Below are positions 13,358-25,798 of a stretch of 64,000 nucleotides of DNA, piece by piece (the first letter of the stretch is position 1; every line of letters starts with the position of its first letter). Origin of the DNA: Eumeta japonica (taxonomy: Eukaryota > Arthropoda > Insecta > Lepidoptera > Psychidae); contig BGZK01000160.1 of assembly GCA_005406025.1 (NCBI GenBank), forward strand, positions 496,001-560,000, written 5' to 3'. The translations under genes and the position numbers were made by a program. The notes under the pieces were generated by a model. The model had not been told where the DNA came from. It saw only the letters and a list, made by a program, of their open reading frames with translations, and ran no database searches.

Positions 13358-14583
13358 CATTTGAAACATCTAGGGCTGTACATAATGGAGTGGAGGCATC
13401 GGGGCGCGCGTCACCGGTGATGTTGCAGCAGCGTCCACGCTAAGTGTACGCCGGACCCTGCTTAACAGTTACCCCCCCCCCCCCTAAAAAAAATTTAAAT
13501 TTTCTAATATTTTTGAATTAATTGTGATCCCATTAAATGTATTTTCATGAGTTATTGAAAACTTGCGAATGTACATGTGTATAAGGTTTGAACAAATATG
13601 CGTCCATTTGTTGTTGTTCAACGTTATAATTGTTTGCGAGTCTTCTAAATCTATCGATTATATAGAGAGATCAATTTCGGTAAGTTTCATTTGAAATCGA
13701 TCATATAGCATTAAGTGACGAAATTAAGTGTACCTAATTTTGTATGGCGTCTTTATAATAAAACATAATGATAATTATGTTATGGACTATGATTGAATTT
13801 ATGGTAGATGTGGGTGCTATAGCATTTATATATTTGTAGACTTTTGGGTTGTTCCATACTACCAATTTAGAAATCCTTATTAGTGTTACGTTTACTAATG
13901 TACTTTTAAAGTTAAATTTTGGAATGTTTTATTAGGTTTATATTTTTAAAAACGAATTTGGTGTGTATGAATTCATAAACTGTATAATTAAATTGTTTGG
14001 GTTTGACTAATATTTATTGAAATGCATAAATTATTTAAAGTTTGGTCAGATTAGCATTTTAGTCTTACTATAATACTATTCTATATAGGTCTAGATAAAT
14101 TTATTTTTATAGTTTTATAATTTACTGCTTCAAATAAATAATTATTTTATATGAATTTATGTTACATATTCTTATGGAATTTTAAGGAATGTTATTTACT
14201 CTTTTGTAACTTTGAATTTAGTTATCATAATGTAGGAGTAGATGCTCATGGCATTACCTTGAGGTAATAACTATATTTTCCCTGATGGAATATGATTGTA
14301 AACTAACTCAAGGCAGGTTTTGCGGTAATGTACTAGCAAAGAAGTGATTTATGTGAGCTGTGCCGGGGCGCGCGCCGCAAACGCCGCCGGCCGTGTCGCA
14401 CCGACACGAGCCAGGGACAGATGACGAACCGCGTGTCCAATGTTATTGTTGGAAGTTGTGTATGTAGGTGTATTGAATATAATTAATTGTAAAATAGGCA
14501 ACTCTTTGTATAATTACGAATTACATAAAGACAAGACATTAAATATATAGATAATTATTTCTAAATCAATACTTGTTTCACTT
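13358..14583 (+). other. Probable 3' UTR of the RRBP1/kinectin-family gene
   Basis: Sequence after the TAA at 13355-13357 has no further reading frame. It starts with a GC-rich stretch (13,395-13,460) containing the palindrome TCACCGGTGA at 13411-13420, followed by a run of 13 C (13472-13484) and an A-rich run. A canonical AATAAA lies at 13757-13762. A second GC-rich island at 14,360-14,430 contains a 7-bp hairpin (CGTGTCG, loop CAC, CGACACG). The transcript end is inferred; any later AT-rich site could be the real one. Confidence 0.45.
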
Positions 14584-15114
14584 TTATATATTACATCCCA
14601 AATATGTGTGCCCCTCAAAAAAAAAATTAATTTACTGTTGTGTCTGTAGATTGAAAGTGTTTACCAAAACTTATAGATGACATAGAAAGTGTAATAGACT
14701 TCCATAAAACAATTTTAGAAAATTTAGTATGTCTGTTTGTCTTTTAAAATGTTAAGAAAATAAAAAAATAGAAATCTAGGATGGAACATTAAAAAAGTAA
14801 TAAAACCTACAGAAACCAATTTGTAATCACATTTATTTCTTTTCTTTAATCTAATATATATTACATATTTCTGTGTAAAATATAGATGATTACATGTGGA
14901 CATAAAAAAATAGACTGACACTATATTAGTAAACAACTGGAAGCGATACATGATGGGCAACGATAGCACCACCTAATCGAGTTGTAAAGAAGTCTTTTCA
15001 TGATTTTGCAATACACGGCACACAAAGGAACCAAATTAGGCTTTATATATTAAAAGCTTTACGACCGCGACTTGCCTCGTGGACAAAAATATATTCCTTC
15101 ATTTTTTATATTGA

Positions 15115-15275
15115 TTGATTTTGCTATCAATCCCGGTCTCGTTCCTGTTTTGATTCTAGTACTGATACGGTTCCTGATTTGGACTCCTATTCCAGTTCCC
15201 GCTTCCAATTTCGATACTGTTACCAGTCATGGTTCCAATTCGTGCGGAACCGAAGAAAATACTAGTATCAAAATT
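15115..15275. repeat. Degenerate short-period repeat (GATTC/GGTTCC words)
   Basis: A run of related words such as GGTCTCGTTCCTG, TTTTGATTC, GGTTCCTGATT, CTATTCCAG and GGTTCCAATTCG gives the segment a 6-to-12-base periodic look. Similar words on the other strand occur at 54,155-54,225 and 54,695-54,745. An open frame of about 77 codons results from the lack of stops in the repeat and has no protein-like features. Probably the body of a dispersed repeat. Confidence 0.4.
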
Positions 15276-16854
15276 AAATGTAAGGTATGTGATGACACGG
15301 GATAAATGTAGCTATTTCTGAGTGGCAGAATTTTTAAATTGAAGTAGGAGTTCACTTCAACAACAAACATGTGAAAGATTTTGTCAACCATTTCTATAAA
15401 CTTTCTCTATATGATTATACTTTTAGTAGTTTAATAGCATTATTGGAATATTAAATTTATATTTACAATATATTTATGTACAAAAGCTTACACAAAAGAA
15501 ATCTGAATTCATAATGTCAATAAACAGAATCTTGAACATTTGTTTACTGAACAAAATAAACATCCATAGAAAAAAAATCCATTTAGCCATCATTATAAGA
15601 AAACAGGTACAAAATGGCTTATAACCTTCATCATAGATCAAGCTACCTCCAAATCAAATGTCTTCGTTAAGCGGTTTACTTGTGATAACGGACAATAAGA
15701 TTCATATTATGAGAGTAAAACTAATGTGTTTTACACTTTTATCCAGCATTAAAGTAAATTTAAAACATATGAGATAACACAAGTAGTATTTTATTGGGAA
15801 GAACTTGTTTACGCTTATTAAAATATTAACATTGATCTTCATAAATCATAATTTAATGTTCATTAACACAATAATTATATTTTTCATTCTTTAACCTTGA
15901 ATGTATTTTCAATTTTGATCATTATTAAATAGGAGTTTCCTTTAGTATTTCATTTTAATGTAACTCATAAAGAAAAATTTAAAGAAAACATTAACATTTT
16001 TTCGTAACTAACTTTTTTTAAGATTCTGCTAGGAAATTTGCAAAATTTTCATAGAAATAAGCAAGTTACTATTTTCACTCCTATTTTGGAAAAATAATTT
16101 TAGAGATGTTCATGTGCGTGTATTATTTCAAACCTCGAATGCCTCTAATCCTATATTCTCTATGCCTCTAATGTTCATGATACTGTCGCGTGTCTGTATA
16201 AAAGCCTCGAATCCCTTTTGAATGAATAGACTACAGACCTACTGAAATCGAGCTTGCGGCATTTGACAAGACTCAACTAAGATTTCTTCAAAATTTAACA
16301 TTAATGGATTAGGTACATTTTTGATAAAACATTAAAAATAATTTCTAAACTATTCAACCGATCGATTCGGATATCCAAATTCGAACCGACGGAATTGAAT
16401 GGAAATTAGTTCGTTTTAACAGTTTTGAACAGTGTCTTATTCTTATAATTTTCTTAAAAACGACTTTTGAAATAAATCCATTTTTACGGCCCTTAAACTG
16501 CGTGAAATGTCGCAAGTTTTATTGAATCAATTGAATTGATAAAAAGATGTTATCGAAGAGCTAATTTTTTTTTAAATAAATTTCATTTTTTGACCAATCT
16601 ATTTTTACAAGCTATCTACTTTTGAGCTTAGAAAATTGTATCGTACGCCACTAGTACCGTTCCGATTGTTTGTTTCGTTCATAAAAGATCCTCGACAAAG
16701 TATTTTAAAATAATAATTAGGTCATTTATATTCCACTTCTAATACAAAACCTGAATAATGCTTTCACGCTTTCTGGACTTGAAAATATTATTCTTCATGG
16801 TGATGCGGAAAGTTTTGTCGTTGGCTTGCAAGGTAAATCGTGATACAGATTTTT

Positions 16855-16910
16855 GAACGTGAAACTTCTTTATCGACGTAGTGGAGTATTTACCAGTCAC
16901 ATTAAAAAAA
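16855..16910 (+). repeat. Copy of the GAA(G/C)GTGAAACTTCTTTATC terminus
   Basis: GTGAAACTTCTTTATCGACG here matches the left terminus of the 647-bp insertion at 43,381 (GTGAAACTTCTTTATCGGCG), with weaker similarity for some 40 bases further. I found no matching inverted end nearby, so this looks like a truncated copy. Confidence 0.4.
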
Positions 16911-17254
16911 AATCTCACGTCTTCTCGCTACATTTTATCGCCGCGATTGTTTGTTTTTAAAAGACTAATAGGTGTTTGCAATTTTGATATTTATTTTATT
17001 TTAAACTCACTAAATGTAAATAAAGTCGTTGAAAGTAAGAAGCATTTAATAATTCTACAGTCTGTCTAAAAAGATTAGAAATTCATTATTGCAGAACAAA
17101 ATTTTTTTTATTCATGGTGACTAAAAAAAACGTCAATTCGGTCATAACTTTCCTTATACTTACGTATTTTGTGGTCATAACTATCTGTCACTACAAATCA
17201 TCCACATTTAATTGAATGAATTTTGATAGTATGATGTTATTCTTTGTAGGTATA

Positions 17255-17335
17255 GTACAACGCATTTTAAACCTGCGCATTGCATTATTCGCAGGCAATT
17301 CAGAGCGGCAAAGTTTCGTATGTTTTACTGTAAAT
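17255..17335 (+). repeat. Interspersed repeat family B, partial copy
   Basis: Contains CGCATTGCATTATTCGCAG followed by GCAATTCAGAGCGGCAAAG and TTTCGTATG, the middle part of the family described at 2,785-2,925. The 5' block (GTGAAATTAGTCAC) is missing. It lies in the gene-poor stretch between the RRBP1/kinectin-like gene and Nxt1. Confidence 0.5.
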
Positions 17336-18464
17336 AAGAAATTACAGTATGACTTTTTATTTAATTTGTTACAGTAGGATCAAAAACAAAAGAGAATTCG
17401 GCACTCTAGCTAACAACAAAAGGACTCCCTTGTAGGCCTTGTAGGAAATACTCGTGCGCTTCATACGTCACAGATAATTTAATCATTTAAGAAGTGTTGT
17501 TTTCTTAATATTCTTTATCGAAAAAATTAAACAAAAGCGTATACGTATAAAAGAATTATAAGAAAACTACGAGTTTTTTAAAATGTACCAATATTTTTTT
17601 CTCTGCAATGTCTAATTTTACATTTTTTATGTATTTAAATAGTTATATTTACGATATTCTTGTACTTTTACTTTCATATTTCATTTATTTATTATTATTC
17701 TTTATAGTTATGTAGTATTTATAAGTTCGTTGTTCTGCATTTTCACATTACGTTATTTGTTTTTATATTAGATACTGATAAAAAAATACAGGAAGGTCTT
17801 ACGGTATGCACGGCAGATAAGAAACATCGAAAATGATGGTTATTGAAAGAATTTATTATTGAATATTTATTTATTAATAAATAAAAACTAATAAATATTG
17901 AGTAAAATGAATAAAAATATAGAATTCTCTTATTAAATACATTATTATTATTATTATCAGAATACTAAGAGTAATACAGAATATAATATAAGATATACGA
18001 AGGATAAACGAAGTATATGGTACTCGTGCCTTGAACACAAAGGCAATAGAGAGTGGGAACAGCTTACCCTTTGTATGACAACATAAAAAAACGTACTATG
18101 GACTCGGAAAACACGATGTCAAAGTGATATCGGGTCTGTATCGCGCGAAGCAGCATTTGTCGTATTAAGGATACGTTTTTGACATTTTAACGAATAAGCG
18201 ATACGAAGTCGACTCGATTTTGACGCGTGATCAAAATGAGTGCTTTTGCTACTTTGTTTTAGTTGGTTGTTTGTTTGATAATGGTTTATTTTATATTTTT
18301 GCCTAAAATTAAAGTCAGAATGGATTGCTATGGTCTCTATATGATTTTTGGTCAACAAATTCATTCACAAGAAATGAAAGAATTGCGAAGAAAGCGCAAA
18401 ATATGGTAACACCAGCTAAATTATGGTAGCACCAAAAAGAGCGATGTCAATGTGAGACAGATGT

Positions 18465-18565
18465 AGAGTCGATATCGCTTTCTGTGAAACGGTAATGCCA
18501 ATTATCAACCTTATGACTTCTATATCGACACATCGATATCGCTTGTTATGAAACATAATTGACCC
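18465..18565. repeat. Two-unit TCGATATCGCTT repeat upstream of Nxt1
   Basis: TCGATATCGCTT followed by a TGTGAAAC- or TATGAAAC-type word occurs at 18,469 and again at 18,533, 64 bases apart. A looser GATATCGGGTCTGTATCGC lies at 18,127. The motif overlaps the insect DRE-like word ATCGATA, so a promoter role is conceivable, but the distance to the Nxt1 start (about 1.1 kb) and the repetition favour a dispersed repeat. Confidence 0.3.
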
Positions 18566-19608
18566 AGTCGTTATGGTCGCCATCGAAGCGCGCCAATAGA
18601 TGTTTCAGATCAAAATTCTACTGTAGTAACTTTCACTGTCAAAAAATATATCGATCAAAATAAGCAACTTTTTATTTAATCATAAATAGTTTTAACATAT
18701 GGTTATTTAAGTTTAACTAAGAAGTGGTAACGTAATATAACACCAATTGCCCAAAAAAAGTCTCGGTGATAAATGTTGAATAAAATAATATTTCTGAACC
18801 ATATAACACTTACTGTCATGTCGAAAATATTTAATTTTTTCTTCCACTAAACGAGAAAATTTTCATATAAGGCTTTATACGAATTTATATTTATCTTGTG
18901 CGAATTTATTAGTTATGCCAATATTTTCAGCTTTACAAAAATACATTAGGATGATGTATGAAATACACCAAAATGAAGGAGAGCTATTTTTTTACAGGAT
19001 GATAACAATAGGAGATATCATTAAGATGTGCCAGATAACATAAACGCGGCATAGGTGTCACCCGCCTTACGATTTTTAAACGGTAATTTTTTCGACAATA
19101 AAATAAAAATCGATATTTTTTTTTCTCATTTCACATTAATAGCTTTATTCATATAAAAACGGCAATGGCTTTAAGAGCACATATGATAAATGCGAATTTT
19201 GCTTGTAAAAGGTTAAATATGAAATAAAACAGAAAATATATATCGTAAAAAAGTTACACTTTGTACGTATGTACATACAAACATTTTCACAGACGTACTA
19301 ACCTAAGCGAAAACCCGATTCTATTTAGTATATTATGAAATAAGCTACAAGTTAGATTACTGTAATCGAGGAGGGAGTATTGATGTGCTTGTGTGAGCAA
19401 AACACCCGTAAAAAATTCTAATACATAAAAAGCGATATGTTCATTAGATGACAAAGCATAAATATCGTTCTGTGGTAAATGTGGTCTGTGGTTCCAAAAT
19501 AAGATGTCAAACGTGTGTCAAAGTAATAGAAGTGATTCCATAGAGAAATTGATTCGACTAGCATTTTGTTTGAGATTTGTTAGTAACTGTATTATTTTGT
19601 CAGTTAAA

Positions 19609-20022
19609 ATGTCCGACGTGCAACATAAAAATGTTGACAATGCTTGTGAAACAGCAGAAGAATTTACAAAAGTGTATTATAAACAAGTGGATAATAGTCG
19701 TCACTTAACGTCTAAACTGTATTTAGATACAGGACTGCTGGTTTGGAATGGAAATGGGATCACGGGCAACGAAAAGATTCAACAGTTTTTGTTGGATCTG
19801 CCTGGCAGTACTCATGTTCTTAAAACATTAGACGCGCAGCCCATCGCTGAAAACTTAGTGTCTAATAAATTGACTTATCTAATACAGGCCTGCGGGGATG
19901 TAGCATATCAAAATGAGGATACAAAAAAGCCTTTCCAGCAAACGTTTCTAATCGTTGCTGTCGATGGCAAGTGGAAGATTGCATCCGATTGTTTTCGATT
20001 GCAGGTTCCCTACAACACATAA
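19609..20022 (+). CDS. Nxt1: NTF2-related export protein (p15/Nxt1)
   Basis: 137-residue single-exon protein of the NTF2-like fold. Nxt1 (p15) pairs with NXF1/TAP to carry mRNA through nuclear pores. Diagnostic stretches match animal NXT1 in order: AEEFTKVYYKQVDNSR near residue 16, LVWNGNGITG near residue 43, then QQFLLDLPGS, and near the C-terminus a WKIASDCFRLQ block typical of the family. The length matches the usual ~140 residues. I chose the ATG at 19609 because MSDVQHKNVDNACETAEEF aligns with the family start; an in-frame ATG at 19504 would add 35 residues and its extension looks non-conserved. The gene has no intron, no frameshift and no A-tail with target duplication that would mark a processed copy, though a retrocopy cannot be excluded. 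It ends about 280 bases before the convergent LITAF-domain gene. Confidence 0.93.
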   Translation: MSDVQHKNVDNACETAEEFTKVYYKQVDNSRHLTSKLYLDTGLLVWNGNGITGNEKIQQFLLDLPGSTHVLKTLDAQPIAENLVSNKLTYLIQACGDVAYQNEDTKKPFQQTFLIVAVDGKWKIASDCFRLQVPYNT

Positions 20023-20200
20023 ATGGAACATTCCCTATTTTGCTGTTGATAATTACATCTGATAGCCTGTAAAGGCATTAAAAAATCACTGGAAACCAGA
20101 ATTTGATGTGATCATTCCAAAATGTGAAGTGTTATGTACTGAATTATACTTATTAATGTGATTGGTATTTGTTGGAACAATTTAATGTAAACGATTTAGA

Positions 20201-20217
20201 AATAAAACAGCTTTATT
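20201..20217. terminator. Palindromic bidirectional poly(A) signal
   Basis: AATAAA (20201-20206, + strand, for Nxt1), a 5-base spacer, then TTTATT (20212-20217), which is AATAAA on the minus strand for the LITAF-domain gene. Each signal is correctly oriented for the gene ending towards it: the Nxt1 stop is 178 bases upstream and the LITAF stop about 86 bases on the other side. Cleavage 10-30 bases past each signal would make the two mRNAs overlap at their tails. Confidence 0.65.
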
Positions 20218-20302
20218 CATATAGACCTATTTTATGTTAGTTACACATTTACATTTAATTTCCAGTTTTTTATAATATAATGGCATACTTAAAAGCAAAT
20301 AT

Positions 20303-22113
20303 TTAGACCATGGAATATGACCCCAAATATGTTTTACAATTGGGGCAGTAGTGTTCGGTTTTCTTGAACACTGGAAATAAATATGGAATAGCAGCCAAGC
20401 AGCACAAAAAGCACCAACTGTAATAAATGAATCCTTTAATATTTTGCTTCCTTAATGTTATGTTCTTAATTAAATGTTATAATTTTATCATTATTTTAGT
20501 ACTATAATCTTGTAAAATGTATGCTTTGCTAACCTAATGTTCTGGAGTTTTTAATTTAGAATTGTCAAATAATTACCTGTTGGATCATATTTATGTACAC
20601 ATTAGCAAAGTCCAATTAAAAAAAATTTGTATTTATTTCTTAACAGGTGTTAATTTTTTATTTCATGATATAATTTTAGTTAAAGGATGTGATTGATTCA
20701 CATAGAATATGTGAACTCAACTATGAGTTTTATATATTTTTAATGATAAAAAACTTTCATTCATTAAAAGGAAAAACATTACGAAACCACTAAAATAAAA
20801 AAAAAAAGGGGGATTTGATATAATAATTAGACTAGAAATTCCATTTTGTTGTTACAAAATTTTTATTATGAAAGCTATTTTTTTAGGAGCATCAAATAGG
20901 TTGTAAATCAATAGTATTCCTAAAAATATACTGAATTATTCTTAGTAACCTTACTGTTTTTACTATTTATTCTTCTTTACATGATTATTGTAATTTGATA
21001 TTTTATATGATGTATTGAATAAATAAAGAGCAATATATTGTTACTATTTATTCTTCTTTACATGATTATTGTAATTTGATATTTTATATGATGTATTGAA
21101 TAAATAAAGAGCAATATATTGATATGCCTCGTGTTCAAATCAATCTTTTTATTAGATTTTATTGGAAATAATTCAGAAATGTATATATAATGAACTTGTA
21201 ACTTCATCCAAAAGTGATTTTACATTCAAATGCGTAAAGAACTAACAAGGCAGGCGAGACACACAGGGCTTGCTTGCTTGTATAACTCGTGCGATAATAT
21301 GGAACGCCACTTATTCTATAGAAAATACTAACAAAATGGAATTTGTAATCAATCATTAAAAACAACTTCAGCGCGTATAATAGACAATTTAATAAAGTGG
21401 AACTGCACTTATACAAAACAAACGTTTTACAAAGATGTTAAGGAAATACAAAAATCTATATTTATTGACAGGGAATATACCTTCTTAACAAGCAAATTGT
21501 TCTAGACTGTAACAATTATGCGTGAGTAGAAATGTCCGGTACATCACCAGTAGTTTGCTGTAGCGAAATATATTGAATAAAGTGAAACAATAAAAATGTC
21601 ACCAAAATTATTTTTTAAATAAGTATGATATACGTTACAAAATATTTTCCTTTTTGAACAGGTTTATGTAGGCATAAATGAAGGACATAATGTAATCTAT
21701 TAAACATCCAAAACGAAATGTATATAGAATGTTTAAAATGTATCTCTCCTGATTACAACTTAAATAAAGATTAGTTAGAATCTTCACAATTATATCATTA
21801 CTTACAATGTAACTCCGCATATAAATCCAGCCATCAAATGTGTTTTCCTTGTGTTGGTGAGGTTCACTCGTGTTTCTACCCTGGTTTTGCAAATTGGACA
21901 ATCAAATAATACAGGACTTGTTCTAAGAGGGACCTGTTGGACTATTATTGTATTCTGAATAACGGTGGGTTTCGGTGTGCCAATTTCCGCTTGTGGAGTA
22001 GGAGGCATCAACGAATAGGGCGGCGGCGGCCGCGGCGGTTTAAACTCAACCGTTTCACTGACGACACGTATCTCAGCGAGCCCATTCTCATGTTGGTGTT
22101 CTTGAATAACCAT
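20303..22113 (-). CDS. LITAF-domain membrane protein, paralogue 1
   Basis: Two coding exons: 22113-21806 and 20417-20303, joined through a 1388-base phase-2 intron (GTAAG donor, CAG acceptor), giving 140 residues. LITAF-domain proteins are monotopic proteins of late endosomes/lysosomes; the family binds zinc through two Cys pairs around a hydrophobic stretch and uses PPxY motifs to bind NEDD4-type ubiquitin ligases. Seen here are PPPPY near residue 27, the first knuckle CPICK in exon 1, a hydrophobic Cys-rich segment (LFPVF preceded by FLCCLAAIPY) and the second knuckle HYCPNCK in exon 2. The ATG at 22113 is the first true ATG in frame. A further 5' noncoding exon is possible. The intron holds an exact 81-bp tandem duplication. 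Confidence 0.88.
20960..21121. repeat. Exact 81-bp tandem duplication
   Basis: Bases 20960-21040 and 21041-21121 are identical over all 81 positions, beginning TTACTATTTATTC and ending CAATATATTG. It lies in the single intron of the first LITAF-domain gene. There is no longer array and no matching copy elsewhere in the window. Exact identity in fast-drifting intron sequence means a recent event, a polymorphic allele or an assembly artefact. Confidence 0.95.
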
Positions 22114-22229
22114 ATTTATTGTGAATTTATTTGTACATATCAAAAACACCTTTTCATTAAATATTGTAACTCAGAACTTGTTATCAATGTGGACATGACT
22201 CATCTCTTATCATTAACATTATCAGTATG

Positions 22230-25200
22230 ATAATAAATGGATATGTTGAGTTTTGCGCACCTTATATTATACTACAACAAAGCATTTTGCTGCTTTCATT
22301 ATTTTACAAACATATCTACACATATTTTGTGTATGGAATACATTTCATAATTATCACTTTTAATAGCACATAAAATGTCTGATTTCTTACCATAACAATA
22401 ACTGGCAAATAATCCACCACTGTTAAACTGGTTATGGATCCTGAATTCACAATATGTGTATAATAATCAAATATCATTATAAATCACAATTAATTATTCT
22501 TGTGAAATGCGGTTTTCCTATGCTGAAATCTTCTTCCAGATAAAGAGTAAGAACTACAAAGCATTATTTTATAAACATTTTAAAATAATAGTTTCAACCA
22601 GAAAAGAAAATATATCTATCTATATTATATATATCTATACAGGGATGGATTTTATCATGCATATTTTGGCAAATATTCATAATCTCATAAAAAAAAATTT
22701 TACCAAAAAAACCATAGTCATTGAAATGGCTGTTTGTGAGGAAAATAGTCTAGAACATCTAAATATACTGACATCCTTAGAAGGGCTGACACGTAGGTAC
22801 TGCGTCGCGCAGCTAGCTACCCTATCGCGCCCGCGCTTGCAGTTTGGCCAAACATTTATTAGGGTTGTATCTATATTATATTTTCTATGATATATTTTTG
22901 TTATAATTACTTTGGCAAAGTTATTCTAAGAAAGGAGATTATGAATATTTGCGAAAAGATGAATGATAAAATCCATTCTGTATATTATCTGAATGTTTGT
23001 TCTTCAATCATGCTCAAACAGCTGAAGTATTGTTATTGAATATTACAAAAAATTTGATAATGTTTTAAAATATGTCGGTATATTTCCTAGAAAAAGCATT
23101 GGTAAATTTTAATATACATCTGGGAAATGACCAGCCATTTTTATTGATATTTTTAACTGCAACTGATGTACATGGTAATTTTTTCTTAATAATGTATCTT
23201 CAAATTAAAATTATTTTGTTAGAAAGACATAATATTGTACATAATAACAATGATAAAAAATAATACGATAAGTGATTGTGATACCGTGGTCAGCTTGAAT
23301 TTCAAGCTTGTATAATAGCCTCACTAGTCATACAGCATTGTGCTTCAAACTCTTATTCGCAATAGTTAACTGCTAACTGTTAAAAACTAAACATGTAAAA
23401 ATATGGGCAATCTTAGAGATATTGGCATTTGCGACATTAATTTAATGGTCACAAATGTCAATATCTTTAAGACTAACTTGGTTAACTGTCAATTGTGAAG
23501 TTAAAACGACACATTTTTTGATATGTATAATTTTTAACTTTGATGGTTAATTATTTCAAATGAAAGTTAAGCATACCGTTGATAGTGTCCCACCATCTTA
23601 TTATTTCAGATTGAGAGGCTAAATGCTTAAACTCACCAAAAAGTGTGGGTAACACAACAATTTCTTTTTCAATTCAAATATAACTTGTTTCCCTTATAAT
23701 CCAACACTAAGTCCAAAAGTAATATCATGGAATCACATCGAGTAACCAAATCACATTTGCCAATATGTCCAACTATAAAAACATTTGTGAACATCAAATT
23801 ACATATACATGTAAGTGGAATGGCAAATTCCACTGAGAGATTATTTACGTTTAACACACTAACAGATTGGTTGTAAATGTCGAATGCATTTTATATAATG
23901 TTGTCTTTTACAAAAACAAACGTGAAGGGATTCATTATCTGAATGTAGTTCCTGCATTTCAAAGGTGGAATGTGAAAATGATAAAATAAAAAAAAATATT
24001 TTACTTTTGTAGTTTTTTAATGATCCCGTAACTAATTATAGCAAAAGCATTTATTATAACAATCCAAATTTTCCCAGAGTTACAAATGCGAAATTTCTAG
24101 GAATATTTATCATTTAGGTATCATTGCTTATAAAGACTACACTTAACTAATTTTATAATAATGTATATAAAACATTTAACAAACACATCTAAGAAAATGA
24201 ATAAATAGGGACGTTACTTTTAGATATTTAATTAAACATATTATCTACAGAAAGTAAACAAATTCATAATATCATATTAAATTGATACTGAATGCATATT
24301 ATCAATATAGAAGATGTACAGTCTGATTCAAATATACAAATGTATTAAACAATTATTATAGGAGTATAATGAAACGGAAATTGAAGTATTTCAGTTGATG
24401 TGGTGAGAAGCAATCCGTAAACCAATGCGCTCAATATTGTGGATATGCATTCAGTAATATTGTATAATAAAATATTGGCCAATAGGGGTATTTATTTTAA
24501 CTGCCGTATTTAAAGCTTCTGTATTTAAGAAAGATTAGTGACTATCTTTCAGATAATCACAAAAATAAGTTAAATTATCTAATCGAAAATAACACAGAGA
24601 GCGCAAGGAAGGTCTAATGTCATTCTTGAATAGTATCATATAGCGGGTATGTCGAAGTTTCTTTTGGCAAAAAAACATAGAAGTGTTTAATCTTATGTGA
24701 TTTAAATTCATTTGTTCCTTAATTGAGCTTAATTGTGATGTTAATTTACATCATATCTTTATATAATTTCATTGAGAAATATAATATTTTTAGTATCTGA
24801 CAACTACCCAATTATCAGATGCAGTTACATACATCAAAGTAGAAAGATGTATTCGGATTATAGTGATCAAATATATTAATATTTATAAAAACTTGTTTGA
24901 ATCAATTGATTTCGATGACGTGACTAAAAGTGACTTCAAACCAGCTTTCGTACCACAACTATCATAATTTCTCATCTTTTTAAAAGACATGAAATTATTT
25001 CATAATTATAAGTTTACATAAGCGAAACAATTTTTGAGTTTTTATTCAGAATCATAAAAGTATTGTTTCTCGACTTACTTTAATAATGTGCATAGGAATA
25101 AAATAATCATTATTAATGTTCTTTATTCAAATAATATCTCACTCCTACTACTACGAAATTGTATTTTCTCAATAGGAAAAACTTGAGTCATACATATGAC

Positions 25201-25790
25201 ATTTGTTTGTTCTTCTGACATGAGTAATATTCATTTTATATTTTGTCAGTTGATAATTCTGATTATATTAATTCCATTTTTATTGGAATTATCTGCAGCT
25301 GCAAAGTTTCTTTAATAAAAACAAATTATTAATTTAATGAAAAAGTTATTAATTGTTGCATTTTAAATAGTTTGATACATCATACTAATAAATAAAATGG
25401 ATATCATAATTAATGACATCACAACTAAAAACATAAAATAGAATATTAGCAATATATTTGTTTAGTAGAGACTTCATTTCATAAAAGATGAACTTATTTT
25501 TCTTTTGGCCCCTTCTAAAATTTGCAGTTCCTGCTGTTTCAAAATGTCACTAAATTGTTAGCTACATAAAAAAACAATCTCAAAGGAGAAGTGTAAAAAG
25601 ATTATTAATCCCTCAAAACGGTTTGGAATCAAAGCAGAACAGGTACTTGAAAATGGAATACAAATTTTAGACTAAAAAAGATTACATATTTGTATATTAC
25701 ACATGATGGTATAAATGTTGTGTAACCGCACTTGATTGATCTGATGCCCGAGAGTAATCTTAGGCATGTGATGAATCATGAAGTAACAGA
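22230..25790. other. Interval between the two LITAF paralogues
   Basis: About 3.6 kb of AT-rich sequence. I found no exon with splice sites and no RNA gene I can name. A short GC-richer stretch near 22,795-22,855 is not coding. The only strong structure is the hairpin at 23,411-23,472. Confidence 0.5.
23411..23472. repeat. Inverted repeat: 25-bp stem, 12-base loop
   Basis: Left arm 23411-23435 (begins TCTTAGAGATATTGGC) and right arm 23448-23472 (ends CAATATCTTTAAGA), loop ATTAATTTAATG. As + strand RNA, 24 of 25 positions pair: two are G:U and one is a C.A mismatch. It may be a snap-back transposon relic or a small-RNA-type hairpin; see findings. Confidence 0.8.
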
Positions 25791-25798
25791 TATAGGTA

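Larger units (their letters stand above)
14600..18465. other. Gene-poor interval between the RRBP1/kinectin-like gene and Nxt1
   Basis: Apart from the repeat pieces listed separately I see only AT-rich sequence with short random frames. There are no exon-like GC islands, no paired splice sites with a conserved-looking frame and no RNA gene that I can recognise. A TTATTATTATTATTAT microsatellite lies near 17,943. Confidence 0.5.

Noticed and set aside
19504..19608. Upstream in-frame extension of Nxt1 from the ATG at 19504
   Set aside because: The family start aligns with the ATG at 19609, and the 35 added residues are not family-like; more likely 5' UTR, though usage cannot be excluded.
22507..22890. 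127-codon plus-strand frame between the LITAF genes
   Set aside because: Lys/Ile/Phe-rich composition of translated AT-rich DNA with an ATATAT run inside; no domain or splice context.
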